Below are positions 48,333 through 60,416 of a DNA stretch of 64,000 bases, in pieces. The stretch is from the NCBI GenBank assembly GCA_002189035.1, contig NEEC01000012.1:2666001-2730000 (forward strand), written 5' to 3'. Source of the stretch: Utricularia gibba. Its lineage: Eukaryota; Streptophyta; Magnoliopsida; Lamiales; Lentibulariaceae. The notes under the pieces are model-generated. The model was not told the DNA's origin. It was given only the letters and a program-made list of their open reading frames with translations, and did no database searches. Numbering within the stretch: the first letter of the stretch is position 1; each line of letters starts with the position of its first letter. The translations under genes and the position numbers were made by a program.

Positions 48333-50114
48333 CTAGTCGTCGAGGTATTCGTCGGCGGCGAGCCTGCGGGCATACCCTGCTAACGATACGGCGGCGATTT
48401 CTCGGCCGTATCTCCAGATGTAGTTCAATCCGACAAGAAGCTCAGTGATCACTGCCTCTGTTTTCTCCTGGTTTGCAAAGTAGAGTGTCTGCACAAGAAG
48501 CACATTCGTCCGGGTGCTGGAGTTCTGGTGCTCGAAGCTCCGTTCTGACTGCCATTTTATCATGCTGTGAGCAAGAGGAGATAACCAGTCGAGTATTCTC
48601 TGTATTGCATCACTCCATTCCCCTGCAAGAGCAGTATCGCTGACGGATGCTGTGAGGCTCTTAGCATATGGTTTCAGTTTATCCCGGAGGGCGATCCGGA
48701 TGCGAGCTGGTAGCATGCTGTACAGATCCTTCCTCGTGTCTTGGCCGATTAGATGCGGCGAGACGATCAGTTTCTCAATGAACACGATGATGTTGGCGTA
48801 GTGAATAGCCAATGCTGCAGCTCCGAGGGTCTCCGGAGGCGGGTTCAGAATCTTGCTCTTCGAAGAAGACACTGAAGAGTCTCCATGGCTTGAGCCTCCA
48901 TTGAAACGTGCCTTGAAACCAGTATCTTGGGTTCCGTCCGGCGGGTGCAGAGACTGATCACCGGAATTCATGTAGCTTGTGCTAACCAGAGAACTGTCAT
49001 ACGAAAATCCAGGGAGAGGTGATGACGCCATAGCTGATCCACCAGGAACTTGCAAATCCTGGGACTTGCCACGGGTTGGCCATAGTTGGAAACGGCCCTT
49101 GCCTTTTCTAGACACAGAGCTAGACACAGAGCTTGATTTTACAGACAGCACCTTAAGCGGCCCGGAATAGAAGCTAAAGCCACTGTGCTTCTCAGGAGGG
49201 TTAGATGAAGCCTCCATGTTCCAGAGAGGACCTGACTGAAAATTCACTCCCCTCATTTTTACAGAAAGAGGACCGGAGACAGAAACCGGACGCCCTGATG
49301 GAGTTGAAGAATTTCTCAGTGCCGAATTTTCAAAAGGGTAAACGGAGGATTGCGCAAATAAGGTTGAAAGGCTTGGTCTACTACTATGAGCTGATGCACC
49401 GGCAGACCTCATGACAGCAGCATGGTTGATCCCAAAGACATGCTCAATCCTACCATGTATAGAGAACACAGATGTTGCAAGTAGAAGAACTGTATAATCG
49501 TATGTTCGATTCCAAAGAGATTTTTCCTTGAGATGCTTCACCACTTGCTGCTTCAATGTGAGCCTCTTTTCATATTCAACAAAACTGATGGCATCCGCAC
49601 TATCATTATTCTTGATTCTCCTATAAGATTGATCAATATCCGCCAGAATCTCCATTTCCTGATACAGATTCGAATTCATTACAGTAAACTGCTGCATTTT
49701 CTGAAAGTTCTTCTCCATCTTCTTCCATGGCAATTGCCAACCAAAAGGGTCCAGTCCAATGTTGATCAGATCATTGAATGCCGACTCAAAGCTTCTCAAC
49801 AGGGGACTATTGCATTTCTTCGACAAACGGGCAACATCCTTTACAATACGTACTAAATTATCAGCCATTTCAGCACAAATTAACCTGGCAATGTAATCAT
49901 CATTCTCGGAGACAAGCTTCTTAATGCCTATAGAGTTTGATATATCCTCTCTCAACCGAGCAACACGCCTATCGGTCAACAACTGCCAGAGCTGCAGCAG
50001 CTTGGTCATCAACCCTGAAGCTTCAAAAGCTAAAACACCAATCCTCTCTTCTGAAGCTTTAGACCCAGGCTTCTTCAAAGTCAACAAGTTTTTGAACCAT
50101 GACTGAGCCACCAT
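48333..50114 (-). CDS. DUF3475/DUF668 family protein
   Basis: Intronless, 593 residues. The N-terminal DUF3475 block (RIGVLAFEASGLMTKLLQLW, VARLREDISNSIGIKKLVSE) and the C-terminal DUF668 block (TLGAAALAIHYANIIVFIEK, PHLIGQDTRKDLYSMLPARI) mark the family that includes PSK SIMULATOR (PSI) proteins. These act in growth downstream of peptide signalling. This copy starts directly at MVAQSWFKNLLT without the longer N-terminal extension of PSI1, so it belongs to the short intronless branch (AT3G23160/AT5G04550-like), whose function is not established. A serine-rich linker of ~200 residues joins the blocks. The start is ATG at 50114; the frame extends four codons further but without an ATG. Confidence 0.85.
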   Translation of the reverse strand: MVAQSWFKNLLTLKKPGSKASEERIGVLAFEASGLMTKLLQLWQLLTDRRVARLREDISNSIGIKKLVSENDDYIARLICAEMADNLVRIVKDVARLSKKCNSPLLRSFESAFNDLINIGLDPFGWQLPWKKMEKNFQKMQQFTVMNSNLYQEMEILADIDQSYRRIKNNDSADAISFVEYEKRLTLKQQVVKHLKEKSLWNRTYDYTVLLLATSVFSIHGRIEHVFGINHAAVMRSAGASAHSSRPSLSTLFAQSSVYPFENSALRNSSTPSGRPVSVSGPLSVKMRGVNFQSGPLWNMEASSNPPEKHSGFSFYSGPLKVLSVKSSSVSSSVSRKGKGRFQLWPTRGKSQDLQVPGGSAMASSPLPGFSYDSSLVSTSYMNSGDQSLHPPDGTQDTGFKARFNGGSSHGDSSVSSSKSKILNPPPETLGAAALAIHYANIIVFIEKLIVSPHLIGQDTRKDLYSMLPARIRIALRDKLKPYAKSLTASVSDTALAGEWSDAIQRILDWLSPLAHSMIKWQSERSFEHQNSSTRTNVLLVQTLYFANQEKTEAVITELLVGLNYIWRYGREIAAVSLAGYARRLAADEYLDD

Positions 50115-53100
50115 GTTACAAGTCAACTAGATCAGCAAGAGCTGATCTCCAATGATATTTAGAGAGACCTCTTTGTTCTGCACAAAGTTAAAAATTTTCA
50201 GAACACAAACAAATCATGAAATAATGACAGAAGAGGTTCCTTTCCCAGTTATCATTAACCAGCACAAGGATCAATTTTCGTTCAGGCTCCTTTTCATCCC
50301 AACAAATGAAACCAGTAGCTAAGAAATATCACAGGGGCACAACAAACTTAAACCAAAGTCAAAAACACGAAAAATAAAAGCAACAATCAGATACCATACG
50401 TTACCAAATACACAAGCCAGCTCAAGCAGCAGCAAAAGTCCAAGAAAAAACACTCTCCCCAACTCCCATCACATATTTCCAATACCCACATAAAAAGACA
50501 AGAAACTGAAACTCCAATCACACTCCCAACAAAGCCTTATTTAGGCAAAAGGATGGGAACACGGCTACAGACACTTACTGTGCTTCTTCAAGCAGGAACC
50601 AAGGAAACTTGTCCGATGAAATTGAAGAAGAATCAAGGAGGGGTAGAGCAGAATGGAAACACGACCGTGAGAAATCACAAGAGTCCAACTCAATGACTAG
50701 ATGCCGGCGCGACCGGGGAAAGTCCAAAACCGTGTGACATTTATGAAACTGAAAGGGAACGCATTTACTCATTTTCACATTTTCCCCCCAACTTTTTCCT
50801 CTTATCATTTTTTCTACCCCAAAACCTTACCTTCATTAACAAAATAAATCACTTTTTTTCAATAAACAAATCCTCTTAATTATCATACGTCACTTTTTCG
50901 ATATATGACGTATGCCTTCGCGTTGCATTCAATTTTCAGGTTACCTGTCTTGAGTTCCTCTATTTTAAAATAATACATGAAAATAAATAAAACATTTTAA
51001 TATTACTATTTTAATTACAATATCTATCTAATTCCTTATCACTTCATTTTTCTGTTTTAAAAAATTAAGCCAGGTCAAGTCTTCAAAGGGGTGTTCACAT
51101 CCCATCTCTATCCGTATTTGAAAACAAAATTATTATCACATCCGTAAAATAAAATATCAATTTTTATATTTTTTATTTTCAAAAATTCTCAATAATATTC
51201 TTTTATTGTTAAATATTATATTTTTTTTAACAATGTTGTATCATAGAATATGAAAATTAAATTCATTACTTTAAATTACTTTGTCTCGAATAATAATATT
51301 TCTACTTTTAAATAAAAAATAACTATAATCTTAAATAAAATAATAAATTTAATTAAAAAAATTCAATAAATTTATATATAGATAATTAAATAGAATATAG
51401 AATTCGTATTTTAATGTGAATATATTCGTAAAAAAATATTAATCGAATATCTGTAATTTCTGAAATTAAATGGAAAATATGGGGACGAGGAACGAATAAC
51501 AGAGGAATTGGGGGTGCAAACTGCAAAGGGAAACTTGAGGACGCAATTGGACTCGGTAATCATTACCGGCGCCCACGCGGGCCCCCTGATAATGTTTGTG
51601 AGCCTAAAACTGACTTTGACAATATTTTTTAAAATAAATATTGGTAATATTTGTAAATTTAAAAGTGGAACTAAATAAAATGAATGGGTGGAATGGTTTT
51701 ATTTAAGAATAATATATATTAAAAGAAAATATATGATATAATTAAGTACTATTCTAACCTCGGTTTCAACGATTCTGAATACCAACAAACGGGGTTAGGT
51801 TCATGAGTGGGTAAGATTTAGGTAGATTATTGCTTACATAAATAAATAAATACTAATAATTGGACCAACTCCAACGGACTGAATTTTGCGGGCTCGACAG
51901 GGAGACAATGTGTGATGAGCTAATTGGGCCAGGCCCGAAAGGCATTCGGGTCTTGAAAAAATGGGCTGAATTCCAGAATTGCCCAGATATGGAGGATCCA
52001 TTTTGTGAAGATGGATCCTGATGAAGTATACCTGCAATAGAACTCAATGGAAGGGAGTTTGCTGCAAGCTTACAGAGATTCTTGGTACAGGAAAACATGG
52101 AAATTTCAGAAACTGCTGATAGCCCAGAAAACACTCTCACTCTCCGGCTCTCTTCATCCTGAAAAACCAGAAAATGGAGTGTGGTGGTGATGGGAGTTGA
52201 GGGTTGGGGTACCCCCACAGGCCCACACCAACAGTTCAAAGTTATGGCATTCCATTGAAAAAACAGAAGGCTCCTGGAGGCCTAAACATAAATGCCAAGG
52301 ACAAAGGTTTCCTTTACAAAAGCAATTTTTAATGGCTATCAAGTATCAACGCTTCTGAACTGTTTCCTTAAAGGTCTCCTCCAAACGAAAAATACAGCTT
52401 CATCCCCAAATTTCACACAGAATGTAAGCAACCCAATCTCAAATCCTTTAAGAAATAAGCCCACCACCATTATCAGCTTCTAAACCCGAATTCACAATTT
52501 GGAAAGCATCGAAGTAAATGCAGCACGCACCAAACTCCTCCCGCTCTCGCTATTTCGAGGCACGGAATATAGACTCCACACTGACTTACCCTTGATGAAG
52601 GTCAATACTGGGACAGCCTCCATCACCCTCGATCCTAAGAAAATAGCCTCCATGGACCTAGAGGCGATTGCGAAGGAGGCTACCGCAATCCCGTGGGTTG
52701 CATTAGGGTTTCCTTCCAGCGGCTCCCACAGGAAAGAGGCGATTGTACTGTACACACACAGCCAGCTAACTGCAATGTGTTGCACTGCATGTGTGGAGTA
52801 AATGAATCCGCGACGGTGGAGGCTACCAATTTTAGGTCGGGCACCCCCAAATCATTTTTAATTATGAATAATTAATACAACGCAAAATCAAAATTTATAA
52901 TTTAATTAATGATTATTTTAGTAATTTATATTTAAAATATATAAATCTTAAAAAATACTACTTTAAAATAAATTAATTAATTAAAACTAAAAGAAGTAAA
53001 TAATAGAATCGCTTTAATAAACTATACAAATAGGTTTCCACAAATTGTTATTTTAAGACGTAAATACAACTCCTAAGTACGAGCATCTCAAACATTTATA

Positions 53101-54228
53101 GAAATAAATTGTGCGCATGTTAGCAATCCCAGCTCATCATACTTTTAATTGAATGTTACCCGTTATTGTACTTGGCATTTGCCACCCCAAGCCCCCAACC
53201 CCCAACTACGCTAATTATTGACAATTAGGTCCCGTGGAATCATGGGGCAGCCCCTCGCTTTGACCAAAACCCACTCACTTCGAGTGTCAATTCAATTTTA
53301 GATATTTTTTATTTGTTTCGAACATCTAATTTTTCATATGTTTATTCATAATCAATACAAAATATAGTCATTATATTGACGAAGGTTTACACAAGCAACA
53401 AAAAGGGATTCTCATATCTGGTTTGTGAAAGATTAGGATATGGAGTTGTTATCCAATGGATCTAACGATTATACCTTAAGTTTAAGTATATAAGAAATAT
53501 GGTTTGTGAAAATTTCGGTTATTAGATTATTGAAACTAAAAATCCAATCAATATGTGACACTTATGTTGAAATTCAGAATTCGATGGATAGAATGATCAC
53601 ACACGTGAAGTTCGAATACATAAAAAACATGAATAACAATAAAAAAGATTAGATACAATCTACTAATTGTGATATGTAGTTTCTTATATAATTGAATATT
53701 ATATTTTTATTTTTCAATGTGAGATTGTATATTTTAACAACATAAACATATAATAAATATGATTTATATTAGAAAAAATTAGATATAATTCACAATTTTT
53801 TTGTATATGGCTAATATTATTCTGTATTGGCACATGGTGTCAATGGAGGAAAAAGGGTGTTGGGAGATTCCATTTGGGAGGTTTTGGGTGTCTAAATGAG
53901 CATGTAATGCGGTAAGAAATGGTGTGATTTTGAAAGATGATTCCTCATTCAGAATGTCTGAAAAATAAGTGTATTGAATAATTTTGCTTGGAAAATACAT
54001 GGAAATAGGGAGACCCTCCCGGCGCGAGTGAAGATGCAGATGCGGCATCAAAAGCAGATATGGCGGACAGGTATGAGATTTATGAACAGCGCCACGGCCT
54101 TAAATGAAACCCACCAACAATTTCCGGCGCTCATCGCTACAAAAGCTACTCCTCCTCCTTCCTCCACTCTCAAACCAGCCATCGTTCAAGAACCTGGATC
54201 GAATCTGCTTCTAGTCGTCTCTGTGGAA
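50115..54228. other. Long intergenic region, mostly AT-rich
   Basis: About 4.1 kb. 50.1-50.9 kb is the DUF668 leader/promoter. 50.9-51.8 and 52.8-54.0 kb are AT-rich with no recognisable feature. A GC-richer island at 51.85-52.80 kb has overlapping frames on both strands (plus 52499-52801, minus 52785-52492 and 52239-51853), none with a family I know. It may be a gene fragment or chance. Confidence 0.45.
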
Positions 54229-55748
54229 ATGATTCATCGTCCCTCGCCCCCTACTACCACCTTATCTTCACTGCACTCGCATTTCTGCTCTTCTCGGTCG
54301 TCTTCCTTGCGACCCGGAAGACGACGGCCAAGAAGCTGAGGCTCCCACCTGGGCCGCCGGGGCAGCCCTTCGTCGGTAATCTGTTTCAGGTGGCTCGTTC
54401 CGGGAAGCCATTCTTTCAGTATGTTAGGGAGCTGGTTCCTGAGTATGGGCCTATTTTTACTCTGAGAATGGGAACCAGGACTATGATCATAGTCACTAGT
54501 AATGAGTTGGCGCACGAAGCTTTGATCGAGAAGGGCCAGGTTTTCGCGTCTCGATCCAGCGAGACTCCGACGAGGACGATTTTCAGTTGCAACAAGTTTA
54601 CCATCAATGCTTCTTTGTACGGCCCTGTTTGGAGGTCTCTGAGGAGAAATATGGTTCAGAATATGCTTACGCCGGCGAGGTTGAGTGGGTTCCGGGATAC
54701 CAGACAGGCGGCAATGGATAAGCTTGTGGGGAGGCTCAGGGCGGAGGCCGCCGCGAACGACGGGAATGTCTGGGTGCTGAGAAATACGAGGTTTGTGGTG
54801 TTTGGGATTCTTCTGTTCATGTGTTTTGGGTTGGATATGGACGAAGAAACCATTGTTAAGGTGGACGAAATCATGAAGGCTGTTCTCATTGCTCTGGATC
54901 CAAGAATCGATGATTTTCTGCCGATCTTGAGCATCTTCTTCTCCAAGCAACGGAAATGGGTGAAAGAAGTGAGGAGAAAGCAGATCGAGACAATGCTCCC
55001 GTTGATGGAGCGTCGCCGGAACGCGATTCGGAATCCAGGGAACGACAAACGCGCCGCCGCGTTCGCGTACATGGACACGCTCTTCGATCTGAAAATCGAG
55101 GGGAGGAAGTCATCTCCTTCCGATCTGGAAATCCTAACACTCTGCTCAGAATTCGTCAACGGCGGGACCGACACAACCGCCACCGCCGTCGAATGGGGCA
55201 TGGCGGAATTGATCCGACACCCAGAAATCCAATCCAAGCTCTACGACGAAATCAAGTCCACCGTCGGATCCCGAACCGTCGACGAGAGGGATCTCGAGAA
55301 ATTGCCCTACTTAAACGCCGTCGTGAAAGAGATCCTTCGCAAACACCCTCCCACTTACTTCACCCTCACCCACTCCGTGACGGAGCCAGCGAAGCTCGGT
55401 GGCTACGACATTTCCCCAGGCACCAACGTCGAGTTCTTCAGCGCCGGGATCGCAGAGGATCCGAAAGTATGGTCCGACCCGGAGAAGTTCGACCCGGAAA
55501 GATTCTTCTCAAATCGCGAGGATGCCGACATCACGGGCGTCGCCGGTGTGAAGATGCTCCCCTTCGGCGCTGGGCGGCGCATCTGCCCCGGCCTGGGGAT
55601 CGGGACCCTGCACATACGGCTCACTCTGGCAAGGATGGTCCAGGAGTTCGAGTGGTCCGGGAACCCGGATATGACCGAGAAACTGGAATTCACCGTGGTG
55701 ATGAAGAATCCTCTGAGAGCCAAGATCAAGCCCAGAAACGCTGCTTAA
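54229..55748 (+). CDS. CYP77A: Cytochrome P450, CYP77A subfamily (one frame break near the start)
   Basis: Membrane-bound P450 monooxygenase. CYP77A enzymes hydroxylate or epoxidise fatty acids for cutin in epidermis (family knowledge). Intronless, ~506 residues if read through. An N-terminal anchor (YYHLIFTALAFLLFSVVFLA) is followed by LRLPPGPPGQPFVGNLFQVA, FTLRMGTRTMIIVTS, the I-helix GGTDTTATAVEW, the ExxR motif KEILRKHPP, FDPERFF, the heme loop PFGAGRRICPGLG and a typical end MKNPLRAKIKP. The ATG at 54229 and the anchor are in different frames; one more C in the run 54247-54251 joins them as MIHRPSPPYYHLIFT. From the anchor to the stop the frame is clean, so the gene is probably functional. 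Confidence 0.92.
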
Positions 55749-56061
55749 CAGCACCGGAAACTCCATCATCATCCTCCTACACATCAGCCTCCTAGTGTTG
55801 TGTTGCTGCGCCTCAATGGATTTCTGCAATTACAAACAGTTATTAGTGCAACCCTTGTTACAATTTCGCTCCAATACTCCTAGTAATAATAATAATAATA
55901 ATTTAAATTAAATAGGGTTTAGGGTTTAGCGAGGAAATTGTAGATACTTCTGACAAATTTCAAAAAACTGGATAACATGCATAAATATCAAGAGCCATCA
56001 GAAATATCTGGTGGTCCCGTTCAAAGAGGGGCTATTACGGTAATTTCACCTTGGCATGGAT

Positions 56062-56549
56062 TAGAGATGAAAGTTGAGCCGGACCGGGCTGGCCCGGCCC
56101 TATTTCAGAGAGCCTTAAGTTTCGGGCTAGGGCCGGGCTAAAGCCCGATTACATAAAAATATGATTAACATGGATCACGGGCTTACCATATAAAAATAAA
56201 AAAATAAAAAAATTATTAAACATTAATATACATTTTAATATTATTTAAATAATTTATAGAAAAAATTTTAAAATTATTATACAAATTATTAATTCATATT
56301 ATCTATCCTTAAAATAAAAAAAATATATAAAATGAATTTAAATTATTCAAAATTAAGAATAATTATAATTATTATATATAAAAATTCTATTTTTAACTTG
56401 GCCCTAAGCCCAATCGGCCCTAAGGGCTTAGGGCTTCGGGCCAAAAAGCACGACAATCTTTCGGGTCATCAATGTACACGCCCAAGCCCGATGTTTTTTA
56501 GGGCCGGGTCGGGCCGGCCCACGGTCTTGGGCTTTAACTTTCATCCCTA
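56062..56549 (+). mobile_element. hAT-type MITE, copy 1
   Basis: A 488-bp element with terminal inverted repeats, TAGAGATGAAAGTT at the left and AACTTTCATCCCTA at the right. GC-rich subterminal zones (repeated GGCCCGG/GGGCC words) flank an AT-rich core. It is bordered by a perfect 8-bp direct repeat GCATGGAT (56054-56061 and 56550-56557). An 8-bp target duplication and short TIRs indicate the hAT superfamily. There is no coding capacity. It lies ~310 bp downstream of the CYP77A stop. Confidence 0.85.
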
Positions 56550-57780
56550 GCATGGATGTTCGAATGTTTTTTTTAAATAAATTAATAATTTGCCTTATAA
56601 AGTGTTGCTTAGGCTTGTAACTACCAATTCTCTGCAAGTTGTGTTTGATGATCTTTTTACTTTTCTTATAAATAATTAAGTTGACATAAATTATAATTAA
56701 ACGATAAATTATTTGAATTTTATTATATTACTTTTATTAAAAAATAAAATTTATGAATGATGAGTTGTGCACGTGGCGATTGTGAACAGTTGAATTTTAT
56801 TACGAAATCTAATTATATCACTTATTACGGTAACATGAGGAAACAAATTAGAAAAAATATTTAATAAAAGATATTAGAAATGCGGTGCTTTTTTTAAAAA
56901 AAAATGAATTCTTGATTTTGATTTTCATAGATTAGAAATAATAGGTAATTGAAAATAACGTTTCTTTTTTGCTGATAAAAAGAAATTAGCAATAACGCAT
57001 CTTGGGCTTTTTTAGGGCCATTTGTGATTTTCCAAATGGGCCAAAAGCCCATCACATGATTCGAAATTTAATATTAATATATTAATAATAAACTATGATA
57101 CAATTTGTTTTAAATTAAAATAATTTTAATTATGAATTTAGTTAAATTTTTAAATAAACATACAAAATTAGTTAATAATTTTTTTTATTTAAGAACGAAG
57201 CTTCGTGACATGACACGTGGCAAAAGTGGCTGGGGCAAGGGAGGCATAGAAAGAGAAGCGTTTTTTTTCTCCGGGAAAGTTCGTAGAAAGCGCGGAGTGG
57301 GATGCTGACAAACTAATACACTGAAGAAAGGCGTGGGTCTCACACGCCAATAACGAAAACCCAGCGCGTTATGTTCAAAAACAATATTCAAATGAGGATA
57401 AAGTTGGAGAGAAAAATATATTTAAAATATGGATGTGACGTCAGCTCAACATCATCGACCCCCCTCATTTTCTGATTATTTATTTATCCAGGGAATCCTT
57501 TTTCTCCTTTATGTCCCTTTTGAACCGTAAATTTCATTATCATTTTTATTCCAAAGAAAATAAAAATAATCCAATTACTTAGGATTTAATCTTAAAAAGA
57601 AAATCAAATTCGGATCAATTTCCGAGAATTTTCGAGAAAGTTTATTTATGTGGAATTGTGGTACGGATAGTGGTGTATATGTGGAATTGAAGATGCGGTG
57701 GACATGAGAAGAAACGGGGAAGGAGGAGTTAGAAAGAGTCAGCGGTCCAACCCTTCGAGAACTGGGACAGGCCTGGGAGA

Positions 57781-57800
57781 TTGTCCGGTCGACCGGACAA
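57781..57800. promoter_or_regulatory. Perfect 20-bp palindrome upstream of the WRKY gene
   Basis: TTGTCCGGTCGACCGGACAA equals its own reverse complement over all 20 bases. It sits 165 bp before the WRKY start codon, in the leader or proximal promoter. A W-box core (TTGAC on the minus strand, within 57817-57822) follows 17 bp later, consistent with WRKY autoregulation. Function of the palindrome is unknown to me. Confidence 0.5.
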
Positions 57801-57964
57801 AAAAACTCGGTTTCCTGGTCAAGTCCCCAGTCACACATATCACTTTCTTTCAGGATCACCATCTCTTTAAATTGAAGACCAAGTTTCGAAGCAGGTGCAC
57901 ATACACAGACCTTGGCTCGCAGGAACCTTCTTCTGCTGCTTCTTTCCGTGTCTCCGGGGGTTCG

Positions 57965-59146
57965 ATGACGGGATGCCACCAACTGGTTGCGGAGCTCTCC
58001 CAGGGAATGGCGAAGGCCAGGGAGCTTCGACGGCTGCTGAATGAAACTGCAGTAGAGGAAGAGGATCAGGTATTCCTTCTGCAGATGATAATATCGTCTT
58101 TCGAAAAAGCTTTGGGGGTGCTCAAGGCACCAGCTTCTTCTCCATCTGCATATGAAAGTAAAGGGGCACGCAGGTATGCCAGAGATGGAAATGGATCCAA
58201 AAAGAGGTATGTATGCATATGAGAATGTGTAGTTGATGAGCAATAAGAAACACTGGCTTGCTTTCTGTCAGATAGAAACGTTCTGTATCTAACAGTTGGG
58301 TGCCTCTATTAATGTAACAGGAAGCTTGAGTCGACATGGACTCGGGAAATGAGAGTTGATTCTGGAAGTGAAGGGCCTGCAGAAGATGGGTATACCTGGA
58401 GAAAGTATGGACAGAAGGAGATACTTGGATCCAAGCATCCAAGGTAAGCGCTGCTTCTTTTCTTTGATTAGCTGAAAATTGCGTAAAGAAAAAGGGACTA
58501 ACTGAGCATCATCTTCAATAGAAGCTACTACAGATGCACGCACAAGTATCTGCGTAACTGCTTAGCAACAAAGCAAGTGCAAAGATCTGATGAGGATGGA
58601 GCAGGCTTTGATGTCAAATATATAGGAACTCATTCATGCGACACGGTGCCGAATCCAACCGAGCCAAGCTTTGAGAAAAGGAGTAGCAGCTTGTTCTACC
58701 ATCAAGGAGAGTACCAGAATGATGTACTTCAAAGTATGAAAACTAACCTCAAAGTTGAGACGGATATGGAGGAGACAGCAGCGGATTCATTCTTTACTGG
58801 ATTTGCAAGGAATGAGCAGGAGAATTATTGTTCCCCAATATCTGCTTTTTTTGATGAGACTGGCAGCTTCTGCTCCTCAACAACTCTTGCCGATGATGGT
58901 CGGATGAGCGTATACTCATCTCCAGCGTTCCAATCCCCTGCCACATCAAGGACAAATTACTTCTGTGACACATCTTACCACACGGGAGAGTACAAGAAAG
59001 TGCAGCTCCCTGCAGAAACTCAAGTCCCAGAGACTGCCTCAGGACATGTGCCAACAACCATTTCCCCAAGTGAAGGCATGGACGAAGCGATCCTGGATCC
59101 ACGTTTCACAATGGACATCTCAGAGATATTGGAATATCTCTCATGA
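57965..59146 (+). CDS. WRKY transcription factor, group III (WRKY41/53/30-like)
   Basis: Sequence-specific activator or repressor binding W-boxes, typically in defence and senescence. Three exons, 57965-58206, 58321-58443 and 58522-59146, give 329 residues. An N-terminal helix (QLVAELSQGMAKARELRRLL) is typical of the WRKY53/30 branch. The single WRKY domain reads DGYTWRKYGQKEILGSKHPR then SYYRCTHKYLRNC, and the zinc ligands follow C-X7-C and H-S-C, the C2HC type that defines group III. The intron inside the domain (after HPR) is at the conserved position. The C-terminus ends ISEILEYLS. The frame extends upstream of 57965, but that part is basic and unlike the family, so the ATG before MTGCHQLVAEL is chosen. 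No break. Confidence 0.93.
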
Positions 59147-59407
59147 TGATGCTTGATAGATTGCTAGTAAATAGCTTCATCCTAGTTCTTGAGGAAACAC
59201 AGTAGAATGTCATCCATATCCATCTGGATGGATCCAAAATTGAGCAAAAATAAGAGTAACAATCTTTCAGTAAAGAAACTCTGTAATCTAAATTTCGTCG
59301 ACCATATGTAGGAAAGAAGTAGAAATTCAACAAGATATGGATGAAAAGTGTACAAGTCACAGAGGGAAGATTGTTTGTAGGAAAATATACAAGGTTATAT
59401 TTACAGT

Positions 59408-60196
59408 CTAGATGGAAGACTTTTCCTCTGTGGCTTCAGAAGCTGAATTTGATGCACTTGCTTCTCCATTTTGCGCTTGAGCTTTTCTGAGAGCGCTTCT
59501 CAGGCCCAATACAATGAATATGTTGGTGAGAGTAAGGAGTGATTCAGCTCCACCATGTAACCAGTCAACGTTGGACAAAGATGTTCCATAATGAATCTTG
59601 GCTGTTACAAAAACGAACAATCTAAGCATGAGTGATGTCAGAGGCAAACCAGAAATAGATCAATATGAAGTTACCATAGATTCCAGCTGGTACTGCATTG
59701 TGAGAGTGATGTAGATCCCGCAAACATGCACATTTCATCAACCAGAACTAATTTCACAATTCCAGGAAGATGAATTAAGATTGGGAAAGAGGTAAAGCTT
59801 ACTTGTAGCACCCACGAAGGCTAGCAAGAAGTAGAACCCAAAAAGCGTGAGTCTTGGCGCAGACTTTGATTTAGTGATGAAATACAAGAACCCTAAGTAG
59901 GGAAACAGGGAGAACGCAAAAAGTTGCGAAGCTATGCTCTGTGAATCAATATTCGGCGCCCATGGATCCACCGGAAACAAAAAAGAACCACAAGAAACCC
60001 AATTTCTCTTCATTCTAAACACTCCCCCTCGCTTTTCAGTAACTACCCAGCGCCGTCCGCAATCGAATCGCTTCCTGGGAGCAAGAATAGCATCTCCCGT
60101 TTTCAAACAAAGAATGTTGCGTGGACTGTATCCTTGCCGCGGACAGGAAGAGCCCATAAAGAGGGGCGACCACATTCGCAACAGGAAGCTCGTCAT
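59408..60196 (-). CDS. Plastid-targeted DUF3593 membrane protein
   Basis: Three exons, 60196-59803, 59692-59675 and 59601-59408, encode 201 residues. The middle one is an 18-nt microexon (coding IPAGIY across its joins). The first ~75 residues are rich in Arg/Ser/Cys, like a chloroplast transit peptide. Then come conserved segments APNIDSQSIASQLFAFSLFP, APRLTLFGFYFLLAFVGAT and HYGTSLSNVDWLHGGAESLL, with three hydrophobic spans. This block is shared with cyanobacterial DUF3593 proteins, pointing to a thylakoid or envelope membrane, function unknown. The tail is acidic (ASASNSASEATEEKSSI). Its start lies 220 bp from the CYP706 start on the other strand, suggesting a shared promoter region. Confidence 0.78.
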
Positions 60197-60416
60197 AATC
60201 GTATTCAGTAATCAGTTGTCAAGCCAGACCCCAGAAGGAAGAAGCCAAGCTTGATAGAAGTGTGGATCCAGATATTTATCCTTTCGTATAGCCGCCGGCC
60301 ACGTAATGTATATAGTACGGTCCCGCTTGGCCATTGTCGTTTCTCCACCGCACAACCCAAAAGCCTTGATTTATTTAATGGTGAGAACAATCTCAGTTCT
60401 TGCACCACAAACGAAG

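Larger units (their letters stand above)
55749..57964. other. Intergenic region with MITE and WRKY promoter
   Basis: Holds the CYP77A 3' flank, a MITE (56062-56549), AT-rich sequence to ~57.5 kb and the WRKY promoter and leader. Except for the MITE and the palindrome listed separately, nothing was recognised. Confidence 0.5.

Noticed and set aside
52499-52801. Overlapping frames on both strands in a GC-richer island
   Set aside because: Neither strand gives a recognisable protein or splice structure; noted only in the intergenic entry.
54234-54950. 238-codon minus-strand frame
   Set aside because: Antisense shadow of the GC-rich CYP77A gene; composition is Arg/Pro-rich without domains.
54956-55795. 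279-codon plus-strand frame inside CYP77A
   Set aside because: Alternate frame of the P450; strongly Arg-biased, typical of a shifted GC-rich gene.
57575-58243. 222-codon minus-strand frame
   Set aside because: Antisense to the WRKY leader and exon 1; no family resemblance.
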